Source of the DNA: Promerops cafer
Taxonomy: Eukaryota > Chordata > Aves > Passeriformes > Nectariniidae
DNA: 64,000 nucleotides
Direction of reading: 5' to 3'
NCBI GenBank assembly: GCA_013398275.1
Contig: VZSE01005880.1
Coordinates: 684,571-748,570 of the forward strand
Positions 47,501 through 60,200 of the stretch are shown piece by piece. The notes below the pieces were generated by a model. That model was not told the DNA's origin. It did no database searches and worked only from the letters and a program-made list of their open reading frames with translations. Positions within the stretch are counted from its first letter, which is position 1. Each line of letters opens with the position of its first letter. The translations under genes and the position numbers were made by a program.

Positions 47501-50500
47501 CCAAGTTGCCACCATGCCCGTATCTTTCCAAAGACACAGACTGCTTCTTCTGCTGGCTCATATCATACAAGGCTTAAAAAAATCTGCCTTCATCAAATTC
47601 ACTTCAGTAACATCTTGAAACAGGGAGAGCTTTTTGAAGAGCTGCTCAGGCAGAAAAAAATACCATCTTTTCAGCTGCCCAAATTTCCTAGTAATTGCAG
47701 TTCTGGCCATTATCTTGCACAAACACATGCAGGATGACCCAGCAAGGGCACCCTCTTGGCAGGATCGTTCCTGTGTATCAAAGCCTGGTCCTTTCCACTG
47801 GTCATAGCAGTGCTCTGGCAGCCCATCACTGTGTCTGTTCATGCTCTCACCATGATGTTCACAAATACTGTTTTCCAGAGCAGACAGCCTTTTCTCTGTC
47901 AACGTAACCAGAATTTATGTGTGCAAATCTTCATTATTTACCAGCCTTCCAGGCAGTAAGAGCTGATAATTTTGCAGACTCTAATTTTATGTTCCTTTCT
48001 GGATTGCTGCTGGAGTATGGGAGAGCAGCAGGTCGGGGATGCACATTCCTTGAAACATCTTGAGATAGTGGACATCATGTTGGCCGTTCCCAGTTGGTGA
48101 AAAGGCTTTGAGGTCTATCAGTTAGTTGATTTGCAATGCAAGAAATGATGGGGTATAATTTAGCTGGTTTAGTGATGGGCACTGTCCCAGGCCAAAAGCA
48201 CATTTGTGATTCTCCCTCCTCCAAATGTCTCCAGACACAAAGTACCCTGCTCTGTGCAATAATAACCCAGCCTCACATGCCTCTGCCTCTGCCTTGTATC
48301 CCTCTCCCCACTAGTGGGCTAGTGGCCATGGGGGTGAGCTGCAGACAGCTTTTCTCTGCCTCCCTCTCTCCCCCTCCATCTCCCTCTCTTCTTTGTGTCC
48401 CATTTATAATTTAAAAGTGCAAAAGGAATGATGCCTCCCCTACAGTTTGCAGACAAATGTCAGTTTTCCCAAATTTTATTAAAAATTGACATTAACTGTC
48501 TAGAGAGGTCTTCAGAGAATTTTAAAAATCCTTTCGAATACTATTTAGGTGTCCTGATTTAAAAATATTTATCTCTAGTAAAGTATATTCAATAATTTTT
48601 GTTGTTAATGCAGAACAGAGTAGAATAATGCATTAATCTCATGGGATAGTAATATGACACATGTTTTTATTCAGAATACAGAAGGTAAATATCTACTGGA
48701 TATGGCTGGGGGGGTTTTGCACAGTAGTGTTAGATATATAATTATCTTCATCTGATAAAGGATCTACAATGATTTTAGGATTTCTTTTGCTCTTCGAACA
48801 AGCTGCTGGTGCATCCCATAGGAGAGCAGCAATGTTTCCTGGACATTCAAAATAGGCTGGGGACAAGTTGTGTAGGGTGAGGAATAACTTTAACATTCCC
48901 GGTCACTGTGGTCACTGAGCCTGTGGCACTCACTGCATGTGCTGCTTCTTGTGGCCATCAGCAGCAGGCAGGCACTGCTTTTACTGCTCTCTTTGCAGGT
49001 GGAGGAGTGAGTCACAGACAGACAAAGTGATGTGGCCAAAACCACAGAAGAAATCTGAAGCAAGATTTTTCCCATTTGAACTGAGTCCCCAGCCTTGGGC
49101 TGCATAAACATCCTCCCTAATGTTCGAGCAGATACCCGTACGTGTGGGCACCTGCCACTGCCCATCCTCCAAGGCAGCCAGAAATGCACAGCTACATCAC
49201 AAGCCTCATGTTCCAGCAATTAAACAAAATTCTCTTTTCACTCCAGTGGCAAGAGCATCTGCGCTTTTTCCTCCTGTCAGTACCAAGCCTAGAGAATACA
49301 ATAAAGTCCTGGGTGGCTGGTTTTGTTGTAAGGCAAAAATGTGGGATGATTATTACCTTGGGAAGAGATGAGGAGGCCTAAAGAAGGTATCTGAATTATT
49401 CAGCGTTCTCTAATGTAAAGCGAGTCATTCTGTTCTGCTTCACAGTCATCTACTGGAAATATTCTGGGATTAAAATGGACACAAATTTTGGTCTTTACAG
49501 TCCCCTGTAAAGGGAAGCTCGGATATGCCGTGAGAAGGAGCTTGCTAGTACATGACACAAAAGAGCATTTTTTATGCCCTGGAATGGCTTCTGCCTGCAG
49601 GCATATGGAAGACCATGGTCTGCTCCTGTAGGGCATTGAAAAAGAGCAAAAGTAAACTCTGCCAAGGAAGTGCCTAAATTCTCTGTGTAACTCTTCACCC
49701 TAGCAACTGAAGTTATTTAGGGGCCACAGATCAAGACTGGTGGAGAAGTGCAAAACACAGTGTGGAAAATATTGAAAAATGGCCCATCCTTTGAGGATTT
49801 AAAAAACTGTAAGGAGGAGCCAGTCTGCAGGGCGATACCATTTCCTTCTCAGGAATGGAGGGGAAGGTTATGTTTGATCTGATCCACTTTCATGATCAGT
49901 AAAGGGATTTGGAAGCACTTTCACCCAGCTCCTACCGAGAGAAACTCTTACAGAAGGTAGAAGAAAGGGAAGACAGCTATTGCTGACATTGGTCTGGAGA
50001 GTAATAGAGGGGGATGGGGCTCTAGCAGGAAGCAACTTGTGAAAATTCCTGCAGCGGTATCAGCAATGCACTTTGCCCCCTCCTGAGCAGTTTTCGGCCT
50101 GAAGGGGATCAGAGTCGTTTGCTGAGCTGGGCTGAGCCGCATGAGCATCCCTGCCACAGTCAGGCGCTGGGACTGACTGCAGTGGGTCTGCTCACCAGCG
50201 GGGAAAGCGAGCCGGAACAAAGCCTCGCTGTCCCGAAGGGAACGCAGGAGATGCACCGGCGCTGTTTCATCCTCTGCAGCTGGAGCACATCACAGAGGCT
50301 GGCTAACAGTACTCGACAGAGGTTCAGAGCAGAGCATGAGTTAGATCTTGCCTGCGGCTGACATGAGAAGTGGAATTAAAATGGTTTCTTTATCTGGAAT
50401 TCTCGTCAGACAATCAATTCTTGTGGGAAATGTAATAAGCCCTTTGATGACTCATTATTACAGATCTTTTTGGTGATACTCGAAGTGGTCCAAGGGATTT

Positions 50501-52543
50501 ATCCACACAGATACCATTAAACCTGCTGCATAAAATACAATTGCAATTCCCAAGTTGCTTTGAAATTTTCAGGCCTTGTTTCATGCAAAAAATGAAAAAC
50601 CCCTGTTGGGCAGCCCTCAGTGACTAAGTGCTGTGGGAGGAGCCCTGCCAGCGGTGGTACTTGCCCCATCCCCCTTGCTGTGCTTGGGGGCAACTCATCA
50701 AAGATCCATTTCCACCTCCCTCGCCGTGCCTGTGAGTCACACCCAGCTCTGTGCCCAGTAGCAACTGGCAGCCAAGTCCAGTGATGAAGCCAGTGGTGGA
50801 GAGGTGTGACAGGTGACAGCCTGGCTGCCAGTGCGCCCCGCCGGGTCCTGCAGGGCTGACAGGAGGGAAGATGCTGTGCCCTCAGACGGGCGACAGACCC
50901 TGTCTGCAGTGGTGGGTGTGTGCCCACAGTCGGTGCCCTCTCTGCATCTCAGCTGCCTCTGGAGCCCCAGTTTCCTTGTTTTCTTCTCTCCCTTCCAGGC
51001 AGGAATGTGCCATCTCTTCTTGCCGCTGTCTTGCTGTGTCTCTGACCACATCTGCATTGCTGTATCCTTAGGAGCTTCTTGACTCTACAAGCTGCAGTGC
51101 TCATTTAAGTCATTTTTACAGGGGTAATTAAAAGGCAGTGCCCAATGGGGAGAAACAGACACCTTCCTCAGACTGCAGGGAGGCTCTGGGATCCTGCCCA
51201 CAGCAGCAACTGCGTGTGTGTGCTGTGAGCATTAGATGGTGAGAAAGGGGTGATGTGTCTGCAGGATCCCATGGGACTGAACAGATCACACAGGCTAACA
51301 GAGAAGCCTCTGCTCCACAAAGCATTTCTTTCCCAGCTATCCCTCTTACAGACAGATGAGGTGAGATGAAGAAGGCCAAGTCACAATGCCTGTGTAAGCT
51401 GTGTCTGAGCACCAGGATAGCATCCATCAGCTTATGGGACAGTAGGGGAGGAGGGAGAACATCCAGCTGAATTGAATGGGAACCTCCATCTGGAAATGAC
51501 AGCACTAAAGCAGGGGAATTCAGGGAAGATTTAGGGAGGAACATATGGGTGCTGGATGTGTGGTTGTGAGACAGTATCACAGGGATGAAGTGGGAAGCCA
51601 GATTTCAAGTATAACTGAAAGAGTGTCAGAAAAAATGAGCTGGAAGAAATAATCTCCCTCTGTCTTTTCTGAGGGAAATGGCCCAGAAGGAACCTCCTAG
51701 GGCTGTTTCATTTTCACCCCCTGAAAAAAGGAGATTGTATGCCAATGCAATAGGTTTCCTCTGGGGAATCTAGGTGGAGGCTTTTCCATTCCCAGTCAAC
51801 ACATAAAATATAATGGATCTAAACATAATATATATAATGCACTCTAAACCTCAGGAGTTCCAGGCAGACCTGACTGCCCTACCATCAGGAGCTGAATGCA
51901 GAAGGGAGCCCCACACAGGCTAGGACTTTGAGAAAAAACATCCTCCAACCCACACTCACGATCCCATTGGCCTTGGGTACATGTAGGGGACTGCTCTCCA
52001 GTGCCCTTATGTCCCTTGCCTCCCACTGGAGTTCAGAAGGAGGGAGTTTGTGAGACACAGTCTCTGCTCTGCTTTGAGTTTCTTTTTCCAAGTCAGTTTT
52101 CCCATAAGATCAGAGGTGAAGGCAATCACATCTTACCATGTAGTGATTTCAGGCACAGATGTATATGTTTTTAGCATCAGGCAGATAACCAAAATAAATC
52201 AAGCCCTGACAACCTTGTGATTATATATTCATCTAAGAGCTCTTAAAGCCACCACAAGAAGCTTCTTTGTGTCTAACAACACCTCCCTGCACAAGGCTCC
52301 CTCTTGTTTGTGTGGCCTTGCATCCACTCCAGCATTTTCACTGTCTGTAAATATTTCCCTGGAGAAAAGGAAGTGGACGTGTGAGGGGGTGGCAGATGGG
52401 GGCTGGGGCAAGTGTCCTTCTTACAGGTTGCCAGTTGTCCTCCCTTGGCAAGTGCCAGCACCTCTGGGCAGAGATACAATAAAACTTGCCTTCGTAAATG
52501 TTGTGTGGCAATGATGGTGCTGTGGGGCTTCTCCTCTTCACTG
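44586..52543. other. gene-free stretch
   Basis: Eight kilobases without a recognisable exon, RNA gene or repeat family. Frames of up to about 150 codons occur (for example 51128-51580, minus) but show no domain or codon pattern suggesting a gene. Confidence 0.4.
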
Positions 52544-52650
52544 CTGCAGAAGGTCACTGTGAGAGCCTCTCCTCACTGCTGGGGCTGCAGAAGGTCACTG
52601 TGAGAGCCTCTCCTCACTGCAGAAGGTCACTGTGAGATCCTCTCCTCACT
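52544..52650 (+). repeat. small minisatellite, three units
   Basis: The unit CTGCAGAAGGTCACTGTGAG followed by AGCCTCTCCTCA occurs at 52544, 52585 and 52618. The first unit carries about eight extra bases at its end, and the third has one substitution (AGATCC for AGAGCC). Confidence 0.9.
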
Positions 52651-54094
52651 CCCCCCCACAGCAGCACTGACGGAGTGTGGTGTAAGGGGATGCAATGGGA
52701 ACTGGGACAAGAGACAGAGCTGGGCCATGACTGTGAAAACACAAGTGAGTTACAGGAGAGGTCGGAGAAATGTGAAGACTCTTCCTGCAATTTGACCTAC
52801 TTTTGGTGTCTTTAGGGGCAGCTGATGCTCCTTTTGCCTGTTATTAAAAAAGGTTGCTATGGGAAATCCTGTAGCTTCTCCTTAAAGGCAAAGCTACAGA
52901 GGCAAAGCTGGGAGCCAAGGCCATGAGGGAGGAAACCCCATTCTGCTCCAGGGTGCACCTCCCCCTGCCCCTGCCAGGGCCCAGTTTCCCACTGGCTGGT
53001 GATGCTCCCCAGAGGCAGACCACCCTTTTCCTTGGCTCCTCCCTCCCTGTAGCTTACACTGAATCCTGAAAACCCCTGTCTACCAAAAATGACCCTTGAT
53101 GTGCAGCAAAGTGATGTCCCTTGCCCTGTCATGTCTGCTTTCCTTCATGGTTATACAGCACACGGACCGCTGCAGGCAGACATGGAGCACAGCTCCTGTG
53201 CCCACTGGCCTCTGCCCTGCCTCTTTGCACACAAGCATGCATGCACATGGAGAGCAGCTTTTAAATTTATTTTTTAAATGCCATGAAAAAAATTTATTTT
53301 CATCCAGAAACTTTCTAGATTTAGTTTGTGGAAGGTGCATCCAACCTTGTGCATTAGATGTGGTGATGAAAACTCCAAACCCATTTTCCACCCAAACCCT
53401 ACGGAATGAAATATGGACCCTTCAGAATAAAACCCAACAACTGAAACACTGCATCAAAAGCCCCAAAGCCCAAGCAATTCTATCTTTGAGTATAATGTGG
53501 TGAAAATGTTCATAAACTGGGCATATATCTATCATGAGTTACTTCTTGCCTGGAAGATGATACCAGAGGCATGAGATTCAGTATTCATCTTCTGTTTGTT
53601 ATTATTCTTTAGTTTAAACATTTCAAGCACACAACTAGTGAAAGGCAAAAAAAAAAGCCTATTGACTAGTTACATACCTGCAGTTATAAACAGCAGTGTG
53701 TGGAAGAAAAACAATATGAAAAGAAATGATGGGCTGAAAATTATTCAGCCAAACACTTACGTATAGTGCTGTTAGTCTCAGAAATGAGAATAGGTCTGAA
53801 CTGGAGCTCCATTCCAGCATTCACGTGTTTTAGCCATCTGCCTTTGGGTTAAAGTGTAGAAGCACAGACCTGCATCAGACATTAGGGGGCTTGCCTGCTC
53901 AGATGGATGACACGATCGTGTTTATCTGTCTGCAGTTCATTGCAGGCCATGGGTGACTGGGTAAGAGCTGGCTCCATCACCTTGGTTGCTGCATTCTGGG
54001 TTCAATGGGGATTTCTGAGTGGAGGGAGATATCACAGTGACCAGGAGAGAAACTGAGTTTGCAGATGTGAAAGAAGGTATGGATATAGAGTGGT
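52651..54094. other. gene-free stretch
   Basis: No exon, RNA gene or repeat family was recognised. A 135-codon + strand frame (53096-53503) overlaps a minus frame of similar size and neither resembles a protein family. Confidence 0.35.
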
Positions 54095-54117
54095 GGGGAG
54101 GAGGTGGGTGGGAGGGG
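54095..54117 (+). other. G-quadruplex motif
   Basis: Four G-runs (GGGG, GGG, GGG, GGGG) with loops of 7, 1 and 1 bases fit the canonical G3+N1-7 pattern. It lies in a purine-rich tract. Folding is inferred. Confidence 0.6.
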
Positions 54118-57100
54118 AAAGGATCTTCATCAGAGAGGCAGAGATTTTGCTACAGAGGTAGATATGGGGAGTCTGCTGAGATGAGCAGGGAGAAGGTGCA
54201 GCACCCAGACCTGGAGGCAGTCAGCTTTTCTTGAAAACTCTAGGGAGATGATATGGAGTTTGCTGCTACTTGATGCACTTTAATTTTTACAAAGCCTCTT
54301 TTTCTCTTTGCATTTCTCTTTCCAGTTCCTGTCAGCATTGGTCACTTGTACCTCCAGCACTGCAGTGTTTGGACCAATGCAGTGGGAGAAGGTTTATGGG
54401 ACACCGAGTCCTTTCTGAGAAGACTCATCAAAGGTGATTCCCGAGCTGCTGGGTTGCTGGCTGGCTGGCAGCTGGTCCCTGCTCTGTCCCCTGCTGTAGG
54501 AATGTGTGGCTTCCTATTTCTTCTAACGTGGAGATACTTTGAGCTTATTGATGGAGTAGTTGGTGGGGCTTGGGGTCAATGAATATTGCAGGACATTGCA
54601 GGGAGAGGAAAGAGAGGAGCTGCGTCTGTCAGCAGCAGTGAAAGAGAGGGACTCTTTCTTGTCTTCTTTATTCTGAGCTGCAAGAACACCCAAATACAAA
54701 AGCAAAGGATTCTGGATAGAAACCTCGTATTTATTTCCTCAGTATGGGAACCCCCATGAGGAAGAAAATAACTTTATCCCAGGAGCTGCTAGAAAGAGCC
54801 CTTGGGGCAGTATTTATGCAGCAGCAATATCTAGACCTTCACAGGAAGGGAAATATAGGGCACTCAAATAAAAGTCTATGCTCTAAATTGTTCCCTCCTG
54901 AACAAAAATAAATTAGTATATGTGATGCTGAGCTGAAATGCTGGATGATGTTTCAGAAATCATTTGGAGAGAGAGAGATGAGGGTTATTTACATTGATGT
55001 CTGCAACCTCACAATTCCCAGAAGGCCAGCAGCCTGCAGCTGGGTTGTCTGCCTCAAAAATAAACCAAGTTACACTCAGGCAGATGCACAAGAAGGTTTC
55101 CTTACTCTTCCTGCATTTGTGGGTAACACTAAGCAGTACAAGAATACAACATTCTCATATCCCAGGAAGTGTCTGTGGATGTCAAGTGTCTAAATCATCA
55201 AGCATTAATATGTTCCATCTGAACATCCCACGTGAGTGCTTGGCAGGTCTTATTTTATTTTATTTTGTGCTGTGTGCTTGGAACAGTCCCTGAAGCCCTG
55301 TCTCAGAATCAGCCATTTCTTCTGTTCAGGGTGCAAGAGACACAGCAGAGGCTCTTTCTGCAGGAGCATTGAGCTCACAGAGGTGTCCACACAGTGCATG
55401 TTCCCAGTCCCACCTGAGCTCTTCCTCTGTGGCTGTTTTCTGCAGCACAGAGCAGAGTTGTTCTCCCAGCCCTGCTCTTGACTCCCTGGCTTGCCTGTAG
55501 GACGCACCAGCCTGCTGCAGAAGATGTGAGGGACAGCACAGAAGGGAAGGTTATGGGCTCCTGATGTTTTGGGTTATCGAGTAACTGGAAGCACAGTGGA
55601 GGCAGAATATGCTGGGAAGAGCAGGACTGGCACCGATTGGCACAGATGCATCCTCCAAACCTTGGCAACCAAACAGGCTTGTAGGTGAACAGTCATGATG
55701 GAAGAGGATCTGCTACAGCATCTCCCAAATCAGTAAATCACTGCAGTGAAAGATTTTCTTTGACTGGCAGAATCTCTGTAGCTTTGGTGTTTGTTGTTCT
55801 AAATTGAGTCTCTTCAATCCTTGGCTTTAAAAAAAACCAAAAATTGGATCTGCAGGAAACGAAGCTAATATTTCATTTCATCTGTCAGCTTGTTCTACAA
55901 AGCAGTGTGTGAGAAGAGTAAATGTGACTGGACCCTGACCTGCCTCACAAAAAGTCAGACAATCTCCCTCCACAAACACACACTTTTTGACATGTTTGTT
56001 TGAGGGAAGAACATATACAAAACTAGATGAACCCAGGCAAAAATTTCGTTCATGAGGAAGAAAAACAGCCAATATTCCCATTTCACCGGGGCTTTTGAAT
56101 AAATAAATAGAGCAATTAATAATTAATAGACTTAAACTGGAACTCCTTACCCTAGGCAAAATTCCCCTTCAATGAGCTCTTTGCTCAAGCACAATGTAGG
56201 TCAGAAATTCTTGATCTGACGTGAAGAAGAATTTAAAAAATAATAATTGTGGGTTGATTTTCTCTCCTCCTCAAAAGAACCATTAACTGAAAGAACCATG
56301 TGGAAAGAAGTCTGTATTGTTCTCTGGATCTTGTCCAGTGCTGGGGAAAGGAGGAAGCTAAAGTATGGTCTGTGTCTTTGTTACACACGTCTTTGGTTCA
56401 GTAGGCAGCAATAAAAGTATCCAGGGGAGGGCATCACAAGGCCTCCTGAGCCCTACTGTTTATAGGGCAGGGAGGCAATCTGTAGGAGAGCTTCCTGAGT
56501 GGGGAAACCGTAATATAGCTGGACTCACCACTAATGTCATGCACAAATACAATCTACAAATTATCCACAGATATTTCTGTGCTCACTGCCTAAAATGATG
56601 GCTAACAGCTTCAGACTAACAATTGAGCAGACCTGGAGAATTCTTGTGAGAGAACTCAAAGCTACAACACATGAATGTCATGATTCAGTAGATTTTGAGG
56701 GCCCCTTGCTCATTGTTACCTCCTTCTTATGTGTTTTCCTTCAATTTTTACTCTGGAGAGGGTACACTACAGTCTAAGGAGAAAAAATATGTAAAACTGA
56801 GTCGGTAAAGGAGTTTGAATCATCAGTACTTGGATTTTTACTGAGTTTTTCGAGTTTTGCTTCCCCCCCGCGTTGTTAATTTCTCCTTGTTCTGGATTTT
56901 CCTCTGCTTGTCAGCTAAATTGCCATCCAAGCAACCTCTTCTGGCTGTATTTCATCCTTGGGTTTTGCTAATGCCTGCATGATGCTTCTACCCAAATTCT
57001 CCATCCACACTTAGTCCCCATCCTGTCCTGCTCTGCTGTCTGCTCCCTGTTTTGTTTCCCTGGGACTTCTAATGCTTCTGTTTATCCCACTTGGGCTGTT

Positions 57101-57219
57101 TGTTATTTTTCTGCCCAAGCACTTTGCTTGTCTGCTTCTTGCAGGTTTCCAGCTCTCTTGAGATATGTACACAACTGCTTTCCTGAGCTAAGCCAGGAGC
57201 CTTCATCTCCCCACAAATA
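54118..57219. other. gene-free stretch
   Basis: No coding exon was recognised. A segment at 54326-54434 is bounded by an acceptor-like TTTCCAG and a donor-like AAAG|GTGATT but has no protein similarity that I recognise, so I do not call it. Confidence 0.35.
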
Positions 57220-57237
57220 CCCACCCCCCACCCCCCC
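57220..57237 (-). other. G-quadruplex motif, minus strand
   Basis: The minus strand reads G-runs of 7, 6 and 3 separated by single T residues; the 7-run can supply two G-triplets, giving four tracts with one-base loops. Confidence 0.55.
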
Positions 57238-60200
57238 AAAATCACATTTCTTTCTGTTTGGAAAAACAGCAAGTGAACAAAAAGACCAAACAACACACTG
57301 ATGACAAAGCTTTCACTTCAGTCAGTAGAGATGAAAGGAGACTCAAAGCAACTTCTTGTAGAATCAGACAGGTAAATGGCAACAAAAGAAATTCAGTGCT
57401 ATTATTTTCTTTATAAAACTCATTGCAGGAAGGCACTTCAAGTATTTGTGTGCTGTAAAGGTTTCCACATTAGCTCTGTTAGATAGGAGGGATAACAATG
57501 TATCATGGCAGAGAGAGTTCAGAAAGGCCTTTTTGACATTGGTTAGCAAAGCAAACTCTTGTAGACTGTGAAAGGAATGGAATGGAAGCATGTTCTGAAA
57601 CGTTTCTTGGACATACATGCTGGGAAGTTGACATATATGTTTAAAAAATGACCCAGAAATTGCCCCAGGGATGTCTCAGTTGGTTTTCTTTGAAGAAGGC
57701 TGTAAAACTGCTTTTGTTTCATAATGTATGGGGCATGAAGTAGCTCTCTGAACTTCATAAACTCTATTAGAGAAGTCAAATGGGCCAACATTTTATATAA
57801 GGCACCTTCTCCATCTATTTCTTGGTGAGGAGTGAGCCTTCATCGGTGTTTTCTCACCAGTCATGGCTGGGGCAGAGGTGATGGCCAGGATCAGCGGGGA
57901 GAGGGGACTGAGTCCTCTGAACCTGCATCCACCCTCCAGACCTGGCAGGTTTGGAGGGCTGGTGCAGCTCCATCGTGGGAGTGACAGACAACTACCCTCA
58001 GACCAAGACAGCAAGTGGCAAATGACAGCACGAGGGGACAATATGCAGTGGTGATATCTTTTTCTCCAGCAGAGTGACTCATTCAGCCACGGCTGGCAGC
58101 TGGGCCTCATTAGTTGCTTTACCTATCGAGGAGGCAGAGTGATCTGTGATTCGCTGAGGAAATATTAATTGCATAAAAAGATAATTACAGAACGGCAATT
58201 CACTTCATGAAATTACTGTTTTGAGAAGGTGGCAGCTCTAGTGCTGGGGCAAGTGGATAATGCAGGAAGCAGCGGGTGTTACAGTACATTGAGCAATTAA
58301 ACACACGCTCCTGGCTGAGCTGCATTCATAAACTGAGCAGCCTGTGAATCGCTGGCCCCAAGCACGCTCGAGATGTCATCTCCATGACAGATTCACCGCC
58401 ACACAAACACAGCCTCTGACACTGGCCTGCACCACTGGATAATTCGGCTTTCCAGCAGACTCAGGGCTCTCCAGGGCATCTCTAGGGAGCTGCTGCCTTG
58501 AGATGGGCTTGGCCCCAGGCTGGGCGAGCCCCCTCTGCCCTCAGCTGCAGAGGCACGGCCAGTGTCTGGCGGTGCAGCGGGCGCGGGGGCCTGGGCGGTG
58601 TGTCCTGGGTGCCCTCGAGACAGACGTCCCCTCTCCTGCACGCACAGTCTCTGGCCATGGCTGCTTGTAGGCAAGCCCCACTGCTGGGATGGGCACTGCC
58701 AAGTGCCCAGTTGGGATGTGGCTGCCCAGAAGGTCGGGATGGTTTCTCAGTGGAGCGTGGCTCAGGGTCTGCAGATGGGCTCCCACCCTGGCACGAGGGT
58801 TTGGGCCCCATGGCTGATGAGATGCTCTGGTGACGATGGGGAGAGGATAACTACCACTGACTGCAGTGCAGCCAGGGCTTCTGCCTGCTCTGGCATTTGA
58901 GCCCTATGCACAATCTTCAGAGAAAGAAACAAAGCAATTTTACCCACTGAGGCCTTGCAGAGAGCAGCAATGCTCTCATATGCAGTGAGACTCATCATGG
59001 CAGTAACAACCCTATTCCAGAAGCCTTTGTACCAGGGACTCAGGAGTGACAAAGGGGCAGAATTACAGGGAACTGAAGTGAATTCAGCGTGGCACAGCTG
59101 TTGGCTGGCTGCAAAACCCCAAATCCTATTGTATTGCTTCAGCCTTTGTGTCCCATGTGATCCACTTGGGTTTCATTAGCAAAAATATTCTCCTTGTACA
59201 TAGAAGACAGGCTGTGAAGCTGCAGAGGAGCTGATTCAGATGAGAATGTCCCAGCAGAACAATTGGTGCTATTTATAAAAAATGCACTCTTTGCAATGTA
59301 TAATTAGAAGCTTTGCCTTCCACACACAAATTTGAGATAATGGCTCTGAAAGAAAGTGAAGGAAATCCAAACAGAACAATTTCTGTCCTGAAACTCACTT
59401 GTTAAAAACTCCTTCAGCTTTTCCCCACACTCTCATATGGATATCTCATGTCTCCATGTCCCAGCTAAATGACTAGTGCTCTGGGGATGTGGAAGCACCA
59501 CAGAATGTTTTGCAGCCAGGAAGGTAGCTCAGGCAGGTAGAAGTAAAACCTGTGGGTTTGTTACACCCTCATACTCAAAGACCACTTTTGAAAGCCCCAC
59601 CTGTTGATGACAGAGCTGCCTGGAACAGAGGAAGCTGCTATGGCTGGAGACCTGGACTTCCAAGTTGGAGCAAAATGTGTTTTCAAAATTTATTGTGGAA
59701 AGGCAAAGCCCAGCTGTTCCATTTACTGACTTTAACACATAAATAGCTTGTATTGATAATTACATTTTAAAATTTAAAAATACTGTGTCTCCATAATGTT
59801 AGCACATATCATAGTATGGACTAAAAACATGACATTCATTCTTAACAAACTTTCAGAGGTTTTCTATAAGTGCACAAAATTAAAGTGAATTACTAGCTAA
59901 AACCTTTTGAAAAGACAGCAAGGTAGTTCACAAAAATCAAAACATAGTGAAATCAGAAAGCTGTTCAAGAAACCCTTCTCAATCTGCATTTTTCTTGAAA
60001 CTGGTACAAAGTATCCCCACAAGACATCTCGGCTTTCATGAGGCAGCACCTGATGCTGTGCTGTCAACACTGCCTGTCCATCCACAGCTCAGCAGCAAGC
60101 CCAGCTAGCACTGCCAGCCTTGCTGCAAGGGAAGAACCCCCTCAGCAGTTGTCTGATGTTTTGGGACACGCCTTGGCCCTGGACCAAAGGAGGAAGGGAA

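Noticed and set aside
54326..54434. Exon-like segment with acceptor and donor-like ends
   Set aside because: No frame gives a recognisable protein and the donor is weak.
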